A DNA stretch of 64,000 nucleotides from Rhodobacteraceae bacterium EL53 (GCA_900313015.1 OMPR01000009.1:186001-250000), one strand, 5' to 3'. Positions 27,097 to 36,678 are shown, counted from the first letter of the stretch. Notes: generated by a model not told the origin, from the sequence alone. Program-made: numbers and translations.

Positions 27097-29400
27097 TTGT
27101 CTCATATCACGACCCAAACAACACCTTTGAGAAGCGAAGGGTTAGAGCGCCAACTGAAAGTCTTATTCCTGTTTCTGGGAACGGGGTTCGTGGGCGCCTC
27201 TGTTGCGGGGCTGGTCGATGGGGCGACCCAATACGCGCTTTTGGGGACAGGGGCTGTCATGTTCGCCGTTGTTTTGGGGATGACATTCCTAAGATGGTAC
27301 CCGAGCGGCCGTGACGCCGTAGCATCTTATATCGAAAAGGATGGGGCACCGTGCTTTGTTGTGGATGATGAAGGCGTCATTTTGGCGAAAAACTCTGCCG
27401 CATCTGTTGGGTTTGAACCCAAAGAGGATGAAACGCTGGCCACAGCGATGCGGTCAATTTTTGCGAATCCTTCTGCGGTTCTTTTTCGGCTGCAATGCAA
27501 AGCAAAGATCGATGGAAATGCGCGAGAGGACGTCGTCACCAAGGTTGGGCAATCGCGGATTTCTGTGCACGTTCTTGAAGACAAAAAATATCTTTGGCGT
27601 TTGGAAGCACTGACGGAAAGAAACGGGTCTGGTCGAAGTCTGGATACGCTTCCTGTTCCAATGCTGACCGTCGGGCGTTCAGGAGCTGTGCTGTTTATGA
27701 ATGAAGCAGCGCTAAAGCTTGTTGGACGACGTGTTAAATCTCTGGACCGGCTTTTTTTTACAAAAGATTTGGAAACCGGATCCCTACAAACTTTGACGAC
27801 AGAACAAGGTCCAATCCAAGTCACCGTGGTGCTCGGCGCAACATCGAGTGTTCGGCGAGAATACTACATGTTTCCAGTCGAAAATGTAAAAACTTCAGTT
27901 GAAGTTGAAATAAATGCAACTGATCTTGGAGCCGACTTCAGCACTTTACCGGTTGCTATGATCAAGATCGCCCCTTCTGGGAAGATCCTCGAAATTAATC
28001 AAATGGCGGCTGAGTTTCTAGGTCATAGAGCGGAGACTGGCATGGAGCTTGGAGTCGTTATGCAGGGATTGGGTCGTCCCATTGCGGATTGGCTGGGTGA
28101 CGTTGCATTTGGTCGAAAGGGACAGTCTTCGGAGTTCTTGCGTCTGACGCGAAAAGACAAAGAAGTGTTCGCGCAAGTGACGCTTAGCCGCGTAACAGAC
28201 GGTGAGTTAATCGCTGTTTTGAATGATGCAACCGAGCTGAAAACACTTGAAGCGCAATTTGTTCAAAGTCAAAAAATGCAAGCCATTGGCCAATTGGCTG
28301 GTGGGGTTGCTCACGATTTCAACAACCTTTTGACTGCAATTTCAGGGCATTGTGATCTCTTGTTGTTGCGACATGATCAAGGTGACCAAGATTTTGGGGA
28401 TCTGGTTCAAATCAACCAAAATGCCAATCGCGCCGCTGCTTTGGTGAGCCAGCTGCTTGCCTTTTCCAGAAAACAGACCCTGCGCTTAGAAACGTTGGAT
28501 TTAAGGGACACTTTGTCTGATCTGACTCACTTGCTCAACCGTTTGGTCGGCGAAAAGATCACGTTAACACTCAGTCACGACCCGATATTGAAATCAATTC
28601 GCGCAGATAAACGGCAGTTGGAACAGGTTTTGATGAACCTCGTTGTTAATGCACGAGATGCGATGCCTCAAGGTGGTGAAATTCGAATCGAAACCGAGGT
28701 CGTTATCCTTGATGAGCCTCTCGAACGAGATCGCGCAGTGTTGGCGGCCGGCGAATATGTAAATGTCAAAGTGCTCGACGAAGGCGTTGGGATTGAACCC
28801 GATAAGCTGCAAAAGATTTTTGAGCCGTTTTACACAACAAAACGGACTGGCGAGGGCACCGGACTCGGGCTTTCGACTGCTTATGGGATTATCAAACAAA
28901 CCGGTGGGTTTATTTTTGTGGACAGTATCCTGGGTAAGGGTACTGAATTTAATCTATTTTTCCCAACTCATGAAGTCAAAACGTCTACTGAAGTGACCTC
29001 TAAGATTGTGCGTGAGACCAATTTTACGGAAAAAGCAGAAGGGGTGGTTTTGTTAGTCGAGGACGAAGCGCCTGTGCGAGCTTTTGCGTCACGAGCGTTA
29101 CGTTTGCGTGGCTATACCGTACTAGAAGCTGAATCCGCAGAGGAAGCCTTGAAAACACTTGAGGATGCAAATCTGCTCGTGGACGTTTTTGTCACGGATG
29201 TTGTTATGCCTGGTTTAGATGGACCAACTTGGGTGCGGCAAGCTCTCAAAGACCGGCCGCAAGTCAGAGTTGTTTTTGTTTCAGGTTATGCAGAAGGTGC
29301 CTTTGATGAATCCAGTCAAAAGATTCCAAATTCTGTGTTCCTTCCCAAACCGTTTTCCTTGAGCCAACTGACTGAAACAGTACATCAGCAATTGCATTAG
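27097..29400 (+). CDS. cckA: CckA hybrid sensor histidine kinase
   Basis: 767-residue membrane kinase of the alphaproteobacterial cell-cycle pathway, which phosphorylates CtrA through ChpT. The start is TTG at 27097, ten bases after GGAG. Two N-terminal transmembrane helices (about residues 20-37 and 45-63) precede two PAS-like domains, the second containing LPVAMIKIAPSGKILEIN. The HisKA phosphosite is His406 in GGVAHDFNNLLTAISGH. The ATPase domain has NLVVNARDAMP, DEGVGIEPDKLQKIFEPFYTTK (given by its core VGIEPDKL and FEPFYTTK) and GTGLGLSTAYGI. The C-terminal receiver has its phospho-acceptor Asp701 in VTDVVMPGLDG. Length is close to other Rhodobacterales CckA proteins. Confidence 0.95.
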   Translation: MSHITTQTTPLRSEGLERQLKVLFLFLGTGFVGASVAGLVDGATQYALLGTGAVMFAVVLGMTFLRWYPSGRDAVASYIEKDGAPCFVVDDEGVILAKNSAASVGFEPKEDETLATAMRSIFANPSAVLFRLQCKAKIDGNAREDVVTKVGQSRISVHVLEDKKYLWRLEALTERNGSGRSLDTLPVPMLTVGRSGAVLFMNEAALKLVGRRVKSLDRLFFTKDLETGSLQTLTTEQGPIQVTVVLGATSSVRREYYMFPVENVKTSVEVEINATDLGADFSTLPVAMIKIAPSGKILEINQMAAEFLGHRAETGMELGVVMQGLGRPIADWLGDVAFGRKGQSSEFLRLTRKDKEVFAQVTLSRVTDGELIAVLNDATELKTLEAQFVQSQKMQAIGQLAGGVAHDFNNLLTAISGHCDLLLLRHDQGDQDFGDLVQINQNANRAAALVSQLLAFSRKQTLRLETLDLRDTLSDLTHLLNRLVGEKITLTLSHDPILKSIRADKRQLEQVLMNLVVNARDAMPQGGEIRIETEVVILDEPLERDRAVLAAGEYVNVKVLDEGVGIEPDKLQKIFEPFYTTKRTGEGTGLGLSTAYGIIKQTGGFIFVDSILGKGTEFNLFFPTHEVKTSTEVTSKIVRETNFTEKAEGVVLLVEDEAPVRAFASRALRLRGYTVLEAESAEEALKTLEDANLLVDVFVTDVVMPGLDGPTWVRQALKDRPQVRVVFVSGYAEGAFDESSQKIPNSVFLPKPFSLSQLTETVHQQLH

Positions 29401-29560
29401 CAATTCAGAGTGTAAGTCAGAGCTTGCGCGTTTACCTCACCAACGGTTCCTTCGAAACATAGGTAATAGACCAATGCTGTTTGATCGCTTATCCTTTGTT
29501 TTGAGGGCCGCATCTCCTTAAAAATAGACGGTCGATAGTAGTAGCAGGCGAGTAAACGCA

Positions 29561-30340
29561 ATGGATTCCACTAAAGTACTGGACAGTTCATCGGATAGCT
29601 TTGATTTGGGAGATCGCACAGTCTTTGTGACGGATACTCAGGTTGGAGAAGTCGAGAACGATCATGAGATAGTGCCACTCCTTCCTTTGGGTGAACTGGA
29701 TGGATTGGCGCTTGCTGCGGGTACAGATAAAAGTTCTAAACGGCATGATTATATGCGGTTTTATGAATATCTCTTGGCGCCATATCGTGACAAAGCGTTC
29801 ACATTTCTTGAGTTGGGTGTCGGAATTCCAAGTCGAAAAGCCCCGTCTTTGCGGACGTGGAAGGCCTTTTTCCCTAAAGCACAGATCGTTGGGGTCGATA
29901 TAAAAAAGGTTTCTAAGAACTTTGAAGAAGACCGTATTGCTGTAGAAATTGGGGACGCCTCCAGACCTCGGTTTTTAAAACGGGTCGCGCGAAATTGGCA
30001 GCCGTCCATCATTTTGGATGATGCCAGCCATTTCTGGTCGCATCAGATCATTGGGTTGCAAACCTTGTTCTCCAAGCTACCAGCAGGCGGCATCTATATC
30101 ATCGAAGATATCCATACGAGTTTCCTATCGAATGAAGAGGGGTCGCAGTATGCTGACCATTCTGAGTCTCTTTGGAGCTATATTAATCGCTTGCAGGCAG
30201 CCTTAGCTTGCGCACAACGTCATGGGCCTGAGCTAAGCGATGAAGAGAAGCATATGGTTGCTTGGATTGATGCGATCTTTGTAAGCCGGCGGACGGTTGC
30301 GATCATTAAGCGACAGAAAAAACGACGCCGAGAAGTGTAG
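29561..30340 (+). CDS. Class I SAM-dependent methyltransferase-like protein
   Basis: 259 residues. The SAM-binding motif I is TFLELGVGIPSRKAPSLRTW; the second strand reads AQIVGVDIKKVS and the third SIILDDASHFWSHQI, with HxxD-like ends typical of the CmcI/TylF group of small-molecule methyltransferases. An acidic N-terminal tail (residues 1-45) and a basic C-terminus (KRQKKRRREV) flank the domain. It is downstream of cckA, separated by 160 bases with no gene. The substrate is unknown; a role in glycan or antibiotic-like modification would be a guess. Confidence 0.72.
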   Translation: MDSTKVLDSSSDSFDLGDRTVFVTDTQVGEVENDHEIVPLLPLGELDGLALAAGTDKSSKRHDYMRFYEYLLAPYRDKAFTFLELGVGIPSRKAPSLRTWKAFFPKAQIVGVDIKKVSKNFEEDRIAVEIGDASRPRFLKRVARNWQPSIILDDASHFWSHQIIGLQTLFSKLPAGGIYIIEDIHTSFLSNEEGSQYADHSESLWSYINRLQAALACAQRHGPELSDEEKHMVAWIDAIFVSRRTVAIIKRQKKRRREV

Positions 30341-30410
30341 CTTTCATTAAGTTGAAGCGTTGATGAAAATACTGCTGGTTTTATCTGATTTACAATGACA
30401 GCAGGGCCTA

Positions 30411-31019
30411 TCAACTGGGTGGAACAAACTGGCGCCTTTGCTCGGTGGCTCTGACTCGGCAGCAACAGCCATGAGCGTGGTCGTTAATCAAACCCATCGC
30501 CTGCATAAAGGCAAAAACCGTGGTCGGTCCAACGAATTTCCATCCGCGCTTTTTGAGATCTTTAGACATTGCAATAGATTCAGCTGAGGTCGAGGCGGTT
30601 TGCGGTTCAAGACAGTTTTCGGGTTTGGGTTCAAAACGCCAAACATAGGCTGCAATCGAACTTTCAGATCTGACCATTTCTTGTGCACGTTTTGCATTGT
30701 TTATGACGGCTTGAATCTTTCCTCGGTGGCGGATTATACCCGCATCGTGTAGAAGGCGATGTACATCGTCTTCGGTGAATTGTGCGACACGGTTGAAATC
30801 GAATTCAGCAAATGCAGAACGAAAATTGTCGCGTTTGTTCAGAATTGTCCGCCAACTCAACCCGGACTGAAAGCTCTCTAGACACAATTTTTCGAACAGG
30901 CGCTGATCGTCATCGACGGGATAACCCCATTCGCTGTCGTGGTAATCAAGAAACTCGGGTGCAGAATTGCTCCAATTACACCGATTTAGACCATCCGGGC
31001 CTAGGGTAACCTTGCTCAT
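30411..31019 (-). CDS. tag: DNA-3-methyladenine glycosylase I
   Basis: 202-residue base-excision repair enzyme that removes N3-methyladenine from alkylated DNA. The N-terminus has the zinc Cys and aromatic signature RCNWSNSAPEFLDYHDSEWG, listed here by its parts RCNW and YHDSEWG. LCLESFQSGLSWRTIL and GIIRHRGKIQAVINNA are family blocks; the C-terminal zinc ligands appear in NDHAHGCCCR. Length is normal for Tag. It is on the minus strand, convergent with the methyltransferase gene. Confidence 0.95.
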   Translation of the reverse strand: MSKVTLGPDGLNRCNWSNSAPEFLDYHDSEWGYPVDDDQRLFEKLCLESFQSGLSWRTILNKRDNFRSAFAEFDFNRVAQFTEDDVHRLLHDAGIIRHRGKIQAVINNAKRAQEMVRSESSIAAYVWRFEPKPENCLEPQTASTSAESIAMSKDLKKRGWKFVGPTTVFAFMQAMGLINDHAHGCCCRVRATEQRRQFVPPS

Positions 31020-31068
31020 TTTTGATCCATTTTTGTTCCTATAGCCAAGCTGGAATTCGGATCCGAGA

Positions 31069-31296
31069 TCAACCTTTGGATTGCGTTCTATACCAATTTA
31101 GAACATATACGCGTATCGCTGAAGCTAATCCAGTTCCGGGATCACGATTTACATCTATTTCGGAAGCTAGAACGTTGATTGGTATGTTTTTTTTCTTTGA
31201 TATATCGCGAAACGCGTTCCAAAACTCATCTTCAAGAGACACCGAAGTACGGTGCCCTTTAAGTGTCAACGAACGTTTGGCCGGTGGCCCGCTCAT
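31069..31296 (-). CDS. Ribbon-helix-helix domain protein
   Basis: 75-residue protein of the RHH_4 type. LTLKGHRTSVSLEDEFWNAFRDI provides the beta strand (TSVSLE) and first helix, and INVLASEID the second helix; the Arg-x-x-Val-x-Leu pattern is that of DNA-binding RHH dimers. Its ATG overlaps the DUF4169 stop codon (31293-31296), so it is translated with fumC and DUF4169. A regulator or small-RNA-binding function is possible; the family role is not established. Confidence 0.85.
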   Translation of the reverse strand: MSGPPAKRSLTLKGHRTSVSLEDEFWNAFRDISKKKNIPINVLASEIDVNRDPGTGLASAIRVYVLNWYRTQSKG

Positions 31297-31469
31297 TCTT
31301 CGACCTTGTGCCTGTCCAAATCTTGGAGGGCCTTTTTCAGTTTGGTTTTGTTTGCCGCCTTTTGGGTTTTGGTTTGCCCAAATTTTACAGCGTTTTTGTC
31401 GGCACGAGCCTTTTTGTCGACCCGTGCCTTATCTTTGCGAAACCGGTTCAGATTGACCGGTTGCGTCAT
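31293..31469 (-). CDS. DUF4169 family small basic protein
   Basis: 58-residue lysine-rich protein beginning [21 protein letters not shown] and ending LDRHKVEE, typical of DUF4169. It was found by reading the 176 bases between fumC and the RHH gene. The ATG at 31469 shares its A with the fumC TGA stop, and its own TGA overlaps the RHH start, so the three genes form one coupled operon. The charge pattern suggests nucleic-acid or ribosome contact; the function is unknown. Confidence 0.85.
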   Translation of the reverse strand: MTQPVNLNRFRKDKARVDKKARADKNAVKFGQTKTQKAANKTKLKKALQDLDRHKVEE

Positions 31470-32863
31470 CAGTCTTTGGGACCAATCATATCTTCGGGGC
31501 GAACGACGGCGTCAAAAGTCGCTTCATCAACGAACCCCAAGGCGATCGCTTCTTCTTTAAGGGTCGTGCCATTTTTGTGTGCCGTTTTCGCGACCTTGGT
31601 TGCGTTGTCGTACCCGATAGTAGGCGCCAATGCCGTCACTAGCATGAGTGATTCTTTCATCAGTTTTTCGATACGAGCCTCGTTGGCCTGAATGCCCATC
31701 AACATGCGCTCAGTAAAACTGGCGGTTGCGTCGCCTAGCAACTGGATGGATTGCAGCAGATTGTAAGACATCATCGGATTGTAGACGTTCAACTCGAAGT
31801 GGCCCTGCGATCCTGCAAAGGTCATCGCCGCGTTGTTGCCCATTACGTGTGCCGCAACTTGGGTCAGTGCTTCAGCCTGCGTAGGGTTCACTTTGCCAGG
31901 CATGATAGACGAACCAGGCTCGTTTTCGGGCAAAATCAATTCCCCCAAACCGGACCGAGGACCTGAACCGAGGAAACGAATGTCATTTGCAATTTTGTAG
32001 CAACTACCGGCGATGGTTGCCAAAGCGCCCGACAAAAAGACCATAGCATCGTGTGCGGCCAAGGATTCGAATTTGTTTGGCGCGGTCACAAACGGCAGGT
32101 CGGTAATTTCAGCCATGTTCGCGGCAACAGTTTCACCCCAGCCATTTTGTGTGTTTAGGCCGGTTCCAACGGCTGTGCCACCTTGCGCGAGCTCATAAAT
32201 GCCAGGCATTGCCGCATGTACGCGGGAGATACCCTGCCGAACCTGATGCGCGTAACCGCCAAACTCTTGTCCCAACGTCAAAGGTGTTGCGTCTTGTGTG
32301 TGAGTCCGACCGATTTTGATAATGTCTTTGAACTGTTCTGATTTTTGTTCAAGACCAGACGCTAACTTTTCCAAACCGGGCAACAACACATCCCGGACAG
32401 ACATGGCTGTGGCGATATGCATCGCTGTTGGGAATGTATCGTTCGAGGACTGACCCATGTTGCAGTGATCGTTAGGGTGAACCGGATCCTTGGAGCCAAT
32501 CACGCCACCCAGTATTTCGATGGCGCGGTTCGCGATGACCTCGTTTGAGTTCATGTTGGATTGAGTGCCAGACCCAGTTTGCCAAACAACCAATGGGAAG
32601 TTGTCGTCGAATTTTCCTTCGATCACTTCACCTGCGGCTTGGATGACAGCATCCGCGATGGTCGTGTCCATCTTACCGTTTGCTTTATTTGCTTGCGCAC
32701 AGGCTTTTTTGATCACGCCGAGCGCCCGGACAATAGCGATGGGCTGTTTTTCCCAACCAATAGGGAAGTTCATGATTGAACGCTGAGTCTGAGCGCCCCA
32801 ATACTTGTCTGAGGGGACTTCCAAGGGACCAAAGCTGTCGGTTTCGGTGCGGGTTGCGGACAT
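31469..32863 (-). CDS. fumC: Class II fumarate hydratase
   Basis: 464 residues from ATG 32863, with GGAG seven bases upstream; the first in-frame start at 32920 would add an unlikely 19-residue tail. It catalyses fumarate + water to malate in the TCA cycle as a cytosolic tetramer and needs no iron-sulfur cluster. Family blocks: [21 protein letters not shown] (core [14 protein letters not shown]), [48 protein letters not shown] and the fumarase signature [15 protein letters not shown]. Head of the operon with DUF4169 and the RHH protein. Confidence 0.97.
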   Translation of the reverse strand: MSATRTETDSFGPLEVPSDKYWGAQTQRSIMNFPIGWEKQPIAIVRALGVIKKACAQANKANGKMDTTIADAVIQAAGEVIEGKFDDNFPLVVWQTGSGTQSNMNSNEVIANRAIEILGGVIGSKDPVHPNDHCNMGQSSNDTFPTAMHIATAMSVRDVLLPGLEKLASGLEQKSEQFKDIIKIGRTHTQDATPLTLGQEFGGYAHQVRQGISRVHAAMPGIYELAQGGTAVGTGLNTQNGWGETVAANMAEITDLPFVTAPNKFESLAAHDAMVFLSGALATIAGSCYKIANDIRFLGSGPRSGLGELILPENEPGSSIMPGKVNPTQAEALTQVAAHVMGNNAAMTFAGSQGHFELNVYNPMMSYNLLQSIQLLGDATASFTERMLMGIQANEARIEKLMKESLMLVTALAPTIGYDNATKVAKTAHKNGTTLKEEAIALGFVDEATFDAVVRPEDMIGPKD

Positions 32864-33068
32864 CTCGTCACTCCGTCTGGTATGCTGTTGTATGCCGTTT
32901 AACCATCCTGCGACAATCACGCAATTGGCCAGTTGCGCGCAGCATAGGTTGAACCGAAGTGAAGGTATAGACGGGCAAGTGGGTCATTTTTCCCAATTTT
33001 TAGAACTGCATCATTGTTCATGGTACTTGCAGCTGTAAGATGACAGGAATGAAAATCTGGAGGCGACT

Positions 33069-33632
33069 ATGCATACATTGACCGTATCAAACCTGCGTGG
33101 CCTAACATGGTCGTGCATATTGGGGCTGGTTGTCTTTCTGCTCACGGCAACGGCTTCAACCGCCTCTGGGATCGATCCCTTTATTGGTACCTACCATGGA
33201 TCTGCCGAAGTCGTGAACGCAGATGGTTCCAAATCTCCGCGAGATATGAGCGTTGAAATTGTGGAAACAGGAGATGGATTTAACGTCAGCTGGAGAACGA
33301 TCAGCTATAAAACCGACGGACGGGTAAAAGAAAGCGCGTACTCAGTCGATTTTCTGCCAACGAGCCGCGATGGCATTTTTTCTGCAGCGATGAAGCGCAA
33401 CGTATTTGGTCACGCTGTTCAATTGGACCCAATGAAGGGGGAGCCCTTTGTTTGGGGACGGATCATCGGTGATACGTTGACTGTCTTTTCACTCTTTGTG
33501 GATGCAAATGGAGGATATGAGATGCAGCAATTTGACCGAACGCTCGCTGAAAATGGGCTGGTTTTGGAATTTTCACGGCTTAGCAACGGCGAAAAAGCGA
33601 AATCAGTTCAGACGTTTCTGGAGAAAGAGTAA
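33069..33632 (+). CDS. Exported protein of unknown function
   Basis: 187 residues with a strong GGAGG ribosome site. The N-terminus has a signal peptide or anchor (LTWSCILGLVVFLLTATASTASG). The mature part begins DPFIGTYHGSAEVVNADG and is beta-strand rich, with alternating Thr/Val/Phe and a conserved-looking block WGRIIGDTLTVFSLFV. This resembles lipocalin-like small exported folds (a YHG-x-A pattern at the first strand), but I cannot name a family. It stands alone between fumC (divergent) and sspB (convergent). Confidence 0.75.
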   Translation: MHTLTVSNLRGLTWSCILGLVVFLLTATASTASGIDPFIGTYHGSAEVVNADGSKSPRDMSVEIVETGDGFNVSWRTISYKTDGRVKESAYSVDFLPTSRDGIFSAAMKRNVFGHAVQLDPMKGEPFVWGRIIGDTLTVFSLFVDANGGYEMQQFDRTLAENGLVLEFSRLSNGEKAKSVQTFLEKE

Positions 33633-33681
33633 GGCTCGCAACGTAGCAGGCCTATGCTTTCTTGCAGACGGTCAAGGTTCC

Positions 33682-34149
33682 TTAGGATTTACGGAAACTA
33701 TCCAAAGATACGATTTCCGCATCACCTTTTTCAATCGGTTCGGCTGCGATTTCTTCGAGCTGCTCGATTGATGTATCTTCTACGTCATCGTCATCTTCGG
33801 CAGTTTCAAACCGCAAACCAAATTCAACCGAAGGATCAACAAAGGTTTTTATAGAATCATAAGGAACATAAAGGGGTTCCGGGGCATCGCCGAAGTTCAA
33901 CGTTATGGCAAAACCAATATCCGTCACCACTAGGTTCTCAAACCAATGTTGCATTACGATAGTCATCTCGCCTGGGTAGCGATCTGACAGCCAATCGGCG
34001 ATTTCTACATCAGGATGCCCTGTATCGAACGTGATGAAAAAATGGTGTGCTCCGGGCAGGCCTGTTTCAGCCACATCCGTTAGTACGGTCTTGATCAAAC
34101 CGCGCATCGCACTGTGCATCAGGTTTCCGTAGTCGATGTCTTGCGACAT
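33682..34149 (-). CDS. sspB: SspB-family ClpXP adaptor
   Basis: 155 residues from ATG 34149, chosen because GGGGAA lies before it and the family begins MSQDIDYG. Alphaproteobacterial SspB delivers ssrA-tagged proteins to ClpXP. Recognisable blocks are FFITFDTGHP, YPGEMTIVMQHWFENL and FGDAPEPLYVPYDSIKTFVDPSVEFG (core PLYVPYDSIKTFVDPSV). An acidic linker (DDDDVED) ends in the ClpX-binding C-terminus with a basic EIVSLDSFRKS. The tmRNA gene that makes its substrates is 2.2 kb away at 36360-36672. Confidence 0.93.
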   Translation of the reverse strand: MSQDIDYGNLMHSAMRGLIKTVLTDVAETGLPGAHHFFITFDTGHPDVEIADWLSDRYPGEMTIVMQHWFENLVVTDIGFAITLNFGDAPEPLYVPYDSIKTFVDPSVEFGLRFETAEDDDDVEDTSIEQLEEIAAEPIEKGDAEIVSLDSFRKS

Positions 34150-34226
34150 TGTAATTCCCCAAAAAATACTTGGCCCTAGCATAGTGGATTCTAGCGGAAA
34201 CAAAAGGCCACCCTCACATATTTCAC

Positions 34227-35474
34227 CTACAGGAGGTGCGCCAATGCACCGGCTCCTGCCATGAGCCCAAGCACCAGTGCTAGGCGATGCTTAGTCAGCA
34301 CCATGAGCATGACCGCCAAGAAGCTGAGGAGTAAGGCAAGCAGGTTTAAACTTTCCCAGTTTGGCAGAGGTATTGATATAGGACCCGCATTCCATGGTGA
34401 CACCTGATCAAACAGCACATGGAGGGCAAACCAAACCGAAAGGTTGAGGATAACACCAACTACTGCCGAGGTAATTGCCCTGAGCGCAGCTGCCAGACGT
34501 GGGCGTGCTGCAATGTGATCGAGATAGGGTGCAGCAAGAAAAATCCATAAGAAACAAGGGACAAACGTAGCCCAAAGCGCAACAGCCCCAGCCGCGAGAG
34601 CCAATTGAGGGCCACCGTTTAGTTGTCCGGTTAGCATGGCTACAAATTGGGTGACTAGAATCAGAGGTCCTGGCGTGGTTTCGGCCAGTCCAAGCGCATC
34701 AATCATTTGAGCCGTTGAAATCCAATGAAACTGATCGACAACTGTTTGCGTCATATAGGCGAGGACTGCATAGGCTCCACCAAAAGTGACAACCGCCAAC
34801 TGTGCAAAAAACCAGCCAATGTCTGCCAGCAGAACAGGACCACTCACTGTTATGGCAACCAAAGGCAGTAGCCACAGACTAAGCCAAAACATTGCGGTTC
34901 TTATTGGATGGCCATTTCGAATGGAAACTGCAGGTCTGGGGGGAGCCGAGGGCACAGTAAAGTACCCCCACAATGCCGCACCTCCGATGATGATTGGAAA
35001 TGGAAGATCAAATGCGAAAATTGCAAGAAACCCAAGGCCTGCGATGACCCATGCTTGTCGGGATGTAAGGGCACGTTTCGAGAGACCCTTTAGTGCCTGA
35101 AGAACGATAACAATAACCGCGGCTTTGATACCCAGAAACACCGACTGCACTAGAGAAGGCTCACCAAAGGCCGCGTAGAGGCCAACAAGCGCAGCGATGA
35201 CAACCGCACCAGGTACCACAAAAAGAAGGCCAGCAATCAATCCCCCGATGGTTCCACGCAGACGCCAGCCAGCATATGTTGCAAGCTGCATCGCCTCAGG
35301 ACCCGGCAACAACATGCACAACGAGAGCGCGCGTAGAAACGTGTCTTCGTCTAACCAGGGACGTTCTTCCACCAGTTCACGGTGCATCAAGGCGATCTGA
35401 GCAGCTGGACCTCCAAAAGACATCAGGCCGATGCGGCCAAATATTTGTGTCATTTCAAGATAGCTGGGGGTCAT
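34227..35474 (-). CDS. chrA: Chromate transporter, two-domain ChrA type
   Basis: 415-residue membrane protein of the CHR family, which exports chromate and possibly other anions. It has two homologous halves, each beginning with an FGG motif: MSFGGPAAQIALMHRELV near residue 18, and VTFGGAYAVLAYMTQTVVD near residue 229. PGPEAMQLATYAGW and TTPGPLILVTQFVAM are the paired P-G-P loops. About ten hydrophobic helices are visible. Genuine chromate export versus another substrate is not decidable by sequence. Confidence 0.93.
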   Translation of the reverse strand: MTPSYLEMTQIFGRIGLMSFGGPAAQIALMHRELVEERPWLDEDTFLRALSLCMLLPGPEAMQLATYAGWRLRGTIGGLIAGLLFVVPGAVVIAALVGLYAAFGEPSLVQSVFLGIKAAVIVIVLQALKGLSKRALTSRQAWVIAGLGFLAIFAFDLPFPIIIGGAALWGYFTVPSAPPRPAVSIRNGHPIRTAMFWLSLWLLPLVAITVSGPVLLADIGWFFAQLAVVTFGGAYAVLAYMTQTVVDQFHWISTAQMIDALGLAETTPGPLILVTQFVAMLTGQLNGGPQLALAAGAVALWATFVPCFLWIFLAAPYLDHIAARPRLAAALRAITSAVVGVILNLSVWFALHVLFDQVSPWNAGPISIPLPNWESLNLLALLLSFLAVMLMVLTKHRLALVLGLMAGAGALAHLL

Positions 35475-35850
35475 GTCAGTGACCTCGGGGTCAGTCGTGG
35501 CATTGGTCCGATCTGCTCAGGTCACGGCTAAGTGCCCCGCCTCTTTATAAGTGGGGTTCTCATAGATCTATGTCGAAAATTGAAATGAAGAACAAGACTA
35601 AGAATCCGGCTTCTCCGCCACGTTCGGAAAGCGACTCTTGTTCTGAGCGTCGGTGTTAAAAGAGCCGAAGGTGATGTCCCGCACGCGTACATGGGGCTGA
35701 ATAGATCATCACATACAGAGTTTGTTTTGTGGAAATCGAGTGAAGGTGGAAATTAGTGTGCTGGGAATGCCTTGCCCCCAACGCCACGGGTAACCGAAAG
35801 TGGCGTAATTGGGGGCAAGATCCGATCTGGTGACCGGAACCAGTGCCGGA
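35475..35850. other. Gene-free region with a long inverted repeat
   Basis: 376 bases between chrA and the NTF2-like gene contain no credible open frame. The notable content is the inverted repeat at 35771-35819, listed separately. Confidence 0.6.
35771..35819. repeat. Long imperfect inverted repeat / hairpin
   Basis: CTTGCCCCCAA (35771-35781) pairs with TTGGGGGCAAG (35809-35819), and CGCCAC pairs with GTGGCG inside it, giving 17 base pairs interrupted only by a TAA bulge around a 12-base loop. It lies 32 bases after the NTF2-like stop codon. There is no T-run in either direction. Confidence 0.7.
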
Positions 35851-36282
35851 TTATGCCCACTCTAGCTTTTGACCGGTCATACAGATGGGCAGTGAATCTT
35901 CGGGCAATTGTCCCAACTGCTCAAAAAGCGAAATGAAATCAAACTGATTGTACGCTTCCACCAGTTTGTCCCCGGAAAACCTGGCCATGACCTGGCCGGT
36001 TACTTCTATCGGGGCGCCGTTGTCAGCACGCGACGTGTGAACATGTAAAATGGCTGAGACCCATTCATCATCTTCGATTGTTTTCGGCAGCGTGACCTTG
36101 ATCTCGCCGACATGATGGCGGAAAGCCATAACGAGTTCTCGGAAATCATCCGGCCCGACCTGCATTTCGGGAATAATCCCTTCTGCCATCGCACTCGGAT
36201 CAAAAAACTTGTCGATCGCATCAAGATCGCCGTGGACCCAAACCTGGTCATACCATTCTTTTAACAACTGGGATTTTTTCAT
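35851..36282 (-). CDS. SnoaL/NTF2-like protein
   Basis: 143 residues from ATG 36282, with GGAGGG five bases upstream. It contains the usual NTF2-fold pattern: an N-terminal helix pair (WYDQVWVHGDLDAIDKFFDPSA), then a beta-rich cone (EIKVTLPKTIEDDEWVSAILHVHTSR, core IEDDEWVSAILHVH, and GQVMARFSGDKLVEAYNQFDF). Such proteins act as polyketide-cyclase-like enzymes or have no catalytic role; the substrate is unknown. The gene starts shortly after ssrA on the same strand. Confidence 0.78.
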   Translation of the reverse strand: MKKSQLLKEWYDQVWVHGDLDAIDKFFDPSAMAEGIIPEMQVGPDDFRELVMAFRHHVGEIKVTLPKTIEDDEWVSAILHVHTSRADNGAPIEVTGQVMARFSGDKLVEAYNQFDFISLFEQLGQLPEDSLPICMTGQKLEWA

Positions 36283-36359
36283 GTTGTCCCTCCTGGGTTG
36301 CAAGGCCCAAAATGAGACACAATCGTGAACAATTCCTGAACGATAGATCACGTTTTTGT

Positions 36360-36672
36360 GGAAGTGCAGGTTTCTGTTGCCAGGTACCTGCGAACCCCGC
36401 CTAGCGCTGCAAAGCACTAGGACTTAATTTTCGGTGTTAGGCACTGCTTACGCAGCGACTGCTACCGGAGCACGATTGTCATTTGCAATTGTACATTTTT
36501 CGCCGATAACGGTGGCAGACAGCCGAGACAACGCTAACCCCTTTAGACGTCCGTCGATCCTATTTCGACCCCATGATGCCCAAATGAAGCATGTTTGGTG
36601 GAGTCGCCGGGTACCGCCCCCGGGTCCGATCCGTTTATTACGAGCGCATTTATGTCCATAGTCCCGAAGGAC
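36360..36672 (-). ncRNA. ssrA: Circularly permuted two-piece tmRNA (ssrA)
   Basis: Reading the minus strand, the acceptor piece comes first: a UUCG-capped hairpin, a T-arm-like stem CCGGG/CCCGG with loop GGCGGTA, and the 3' end CGACTCCACCA ending at 36596. A 23-base intervening loop (36573-36595) follows, then the coding piece opens with GGGGTCG at 36572. GGGGTCG pairs with CGACTCC, with the third pair G-U as alanyl-tRNA synthetase needs. The tag frame (36451-36486, stop TAA at 36448-36450) reads ANDNRAPVAVAA, as in Rhodobacterales. Downstream are a CCTAGTGC/GCGCTAGG hairpin and a GCAGGT/ACCTGC stem. The outer ends (36672 and about 36360) are estimates from the promoter and last stem. Confidence 0.93.
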
Positions 36673-36678
36673 ATCTTC

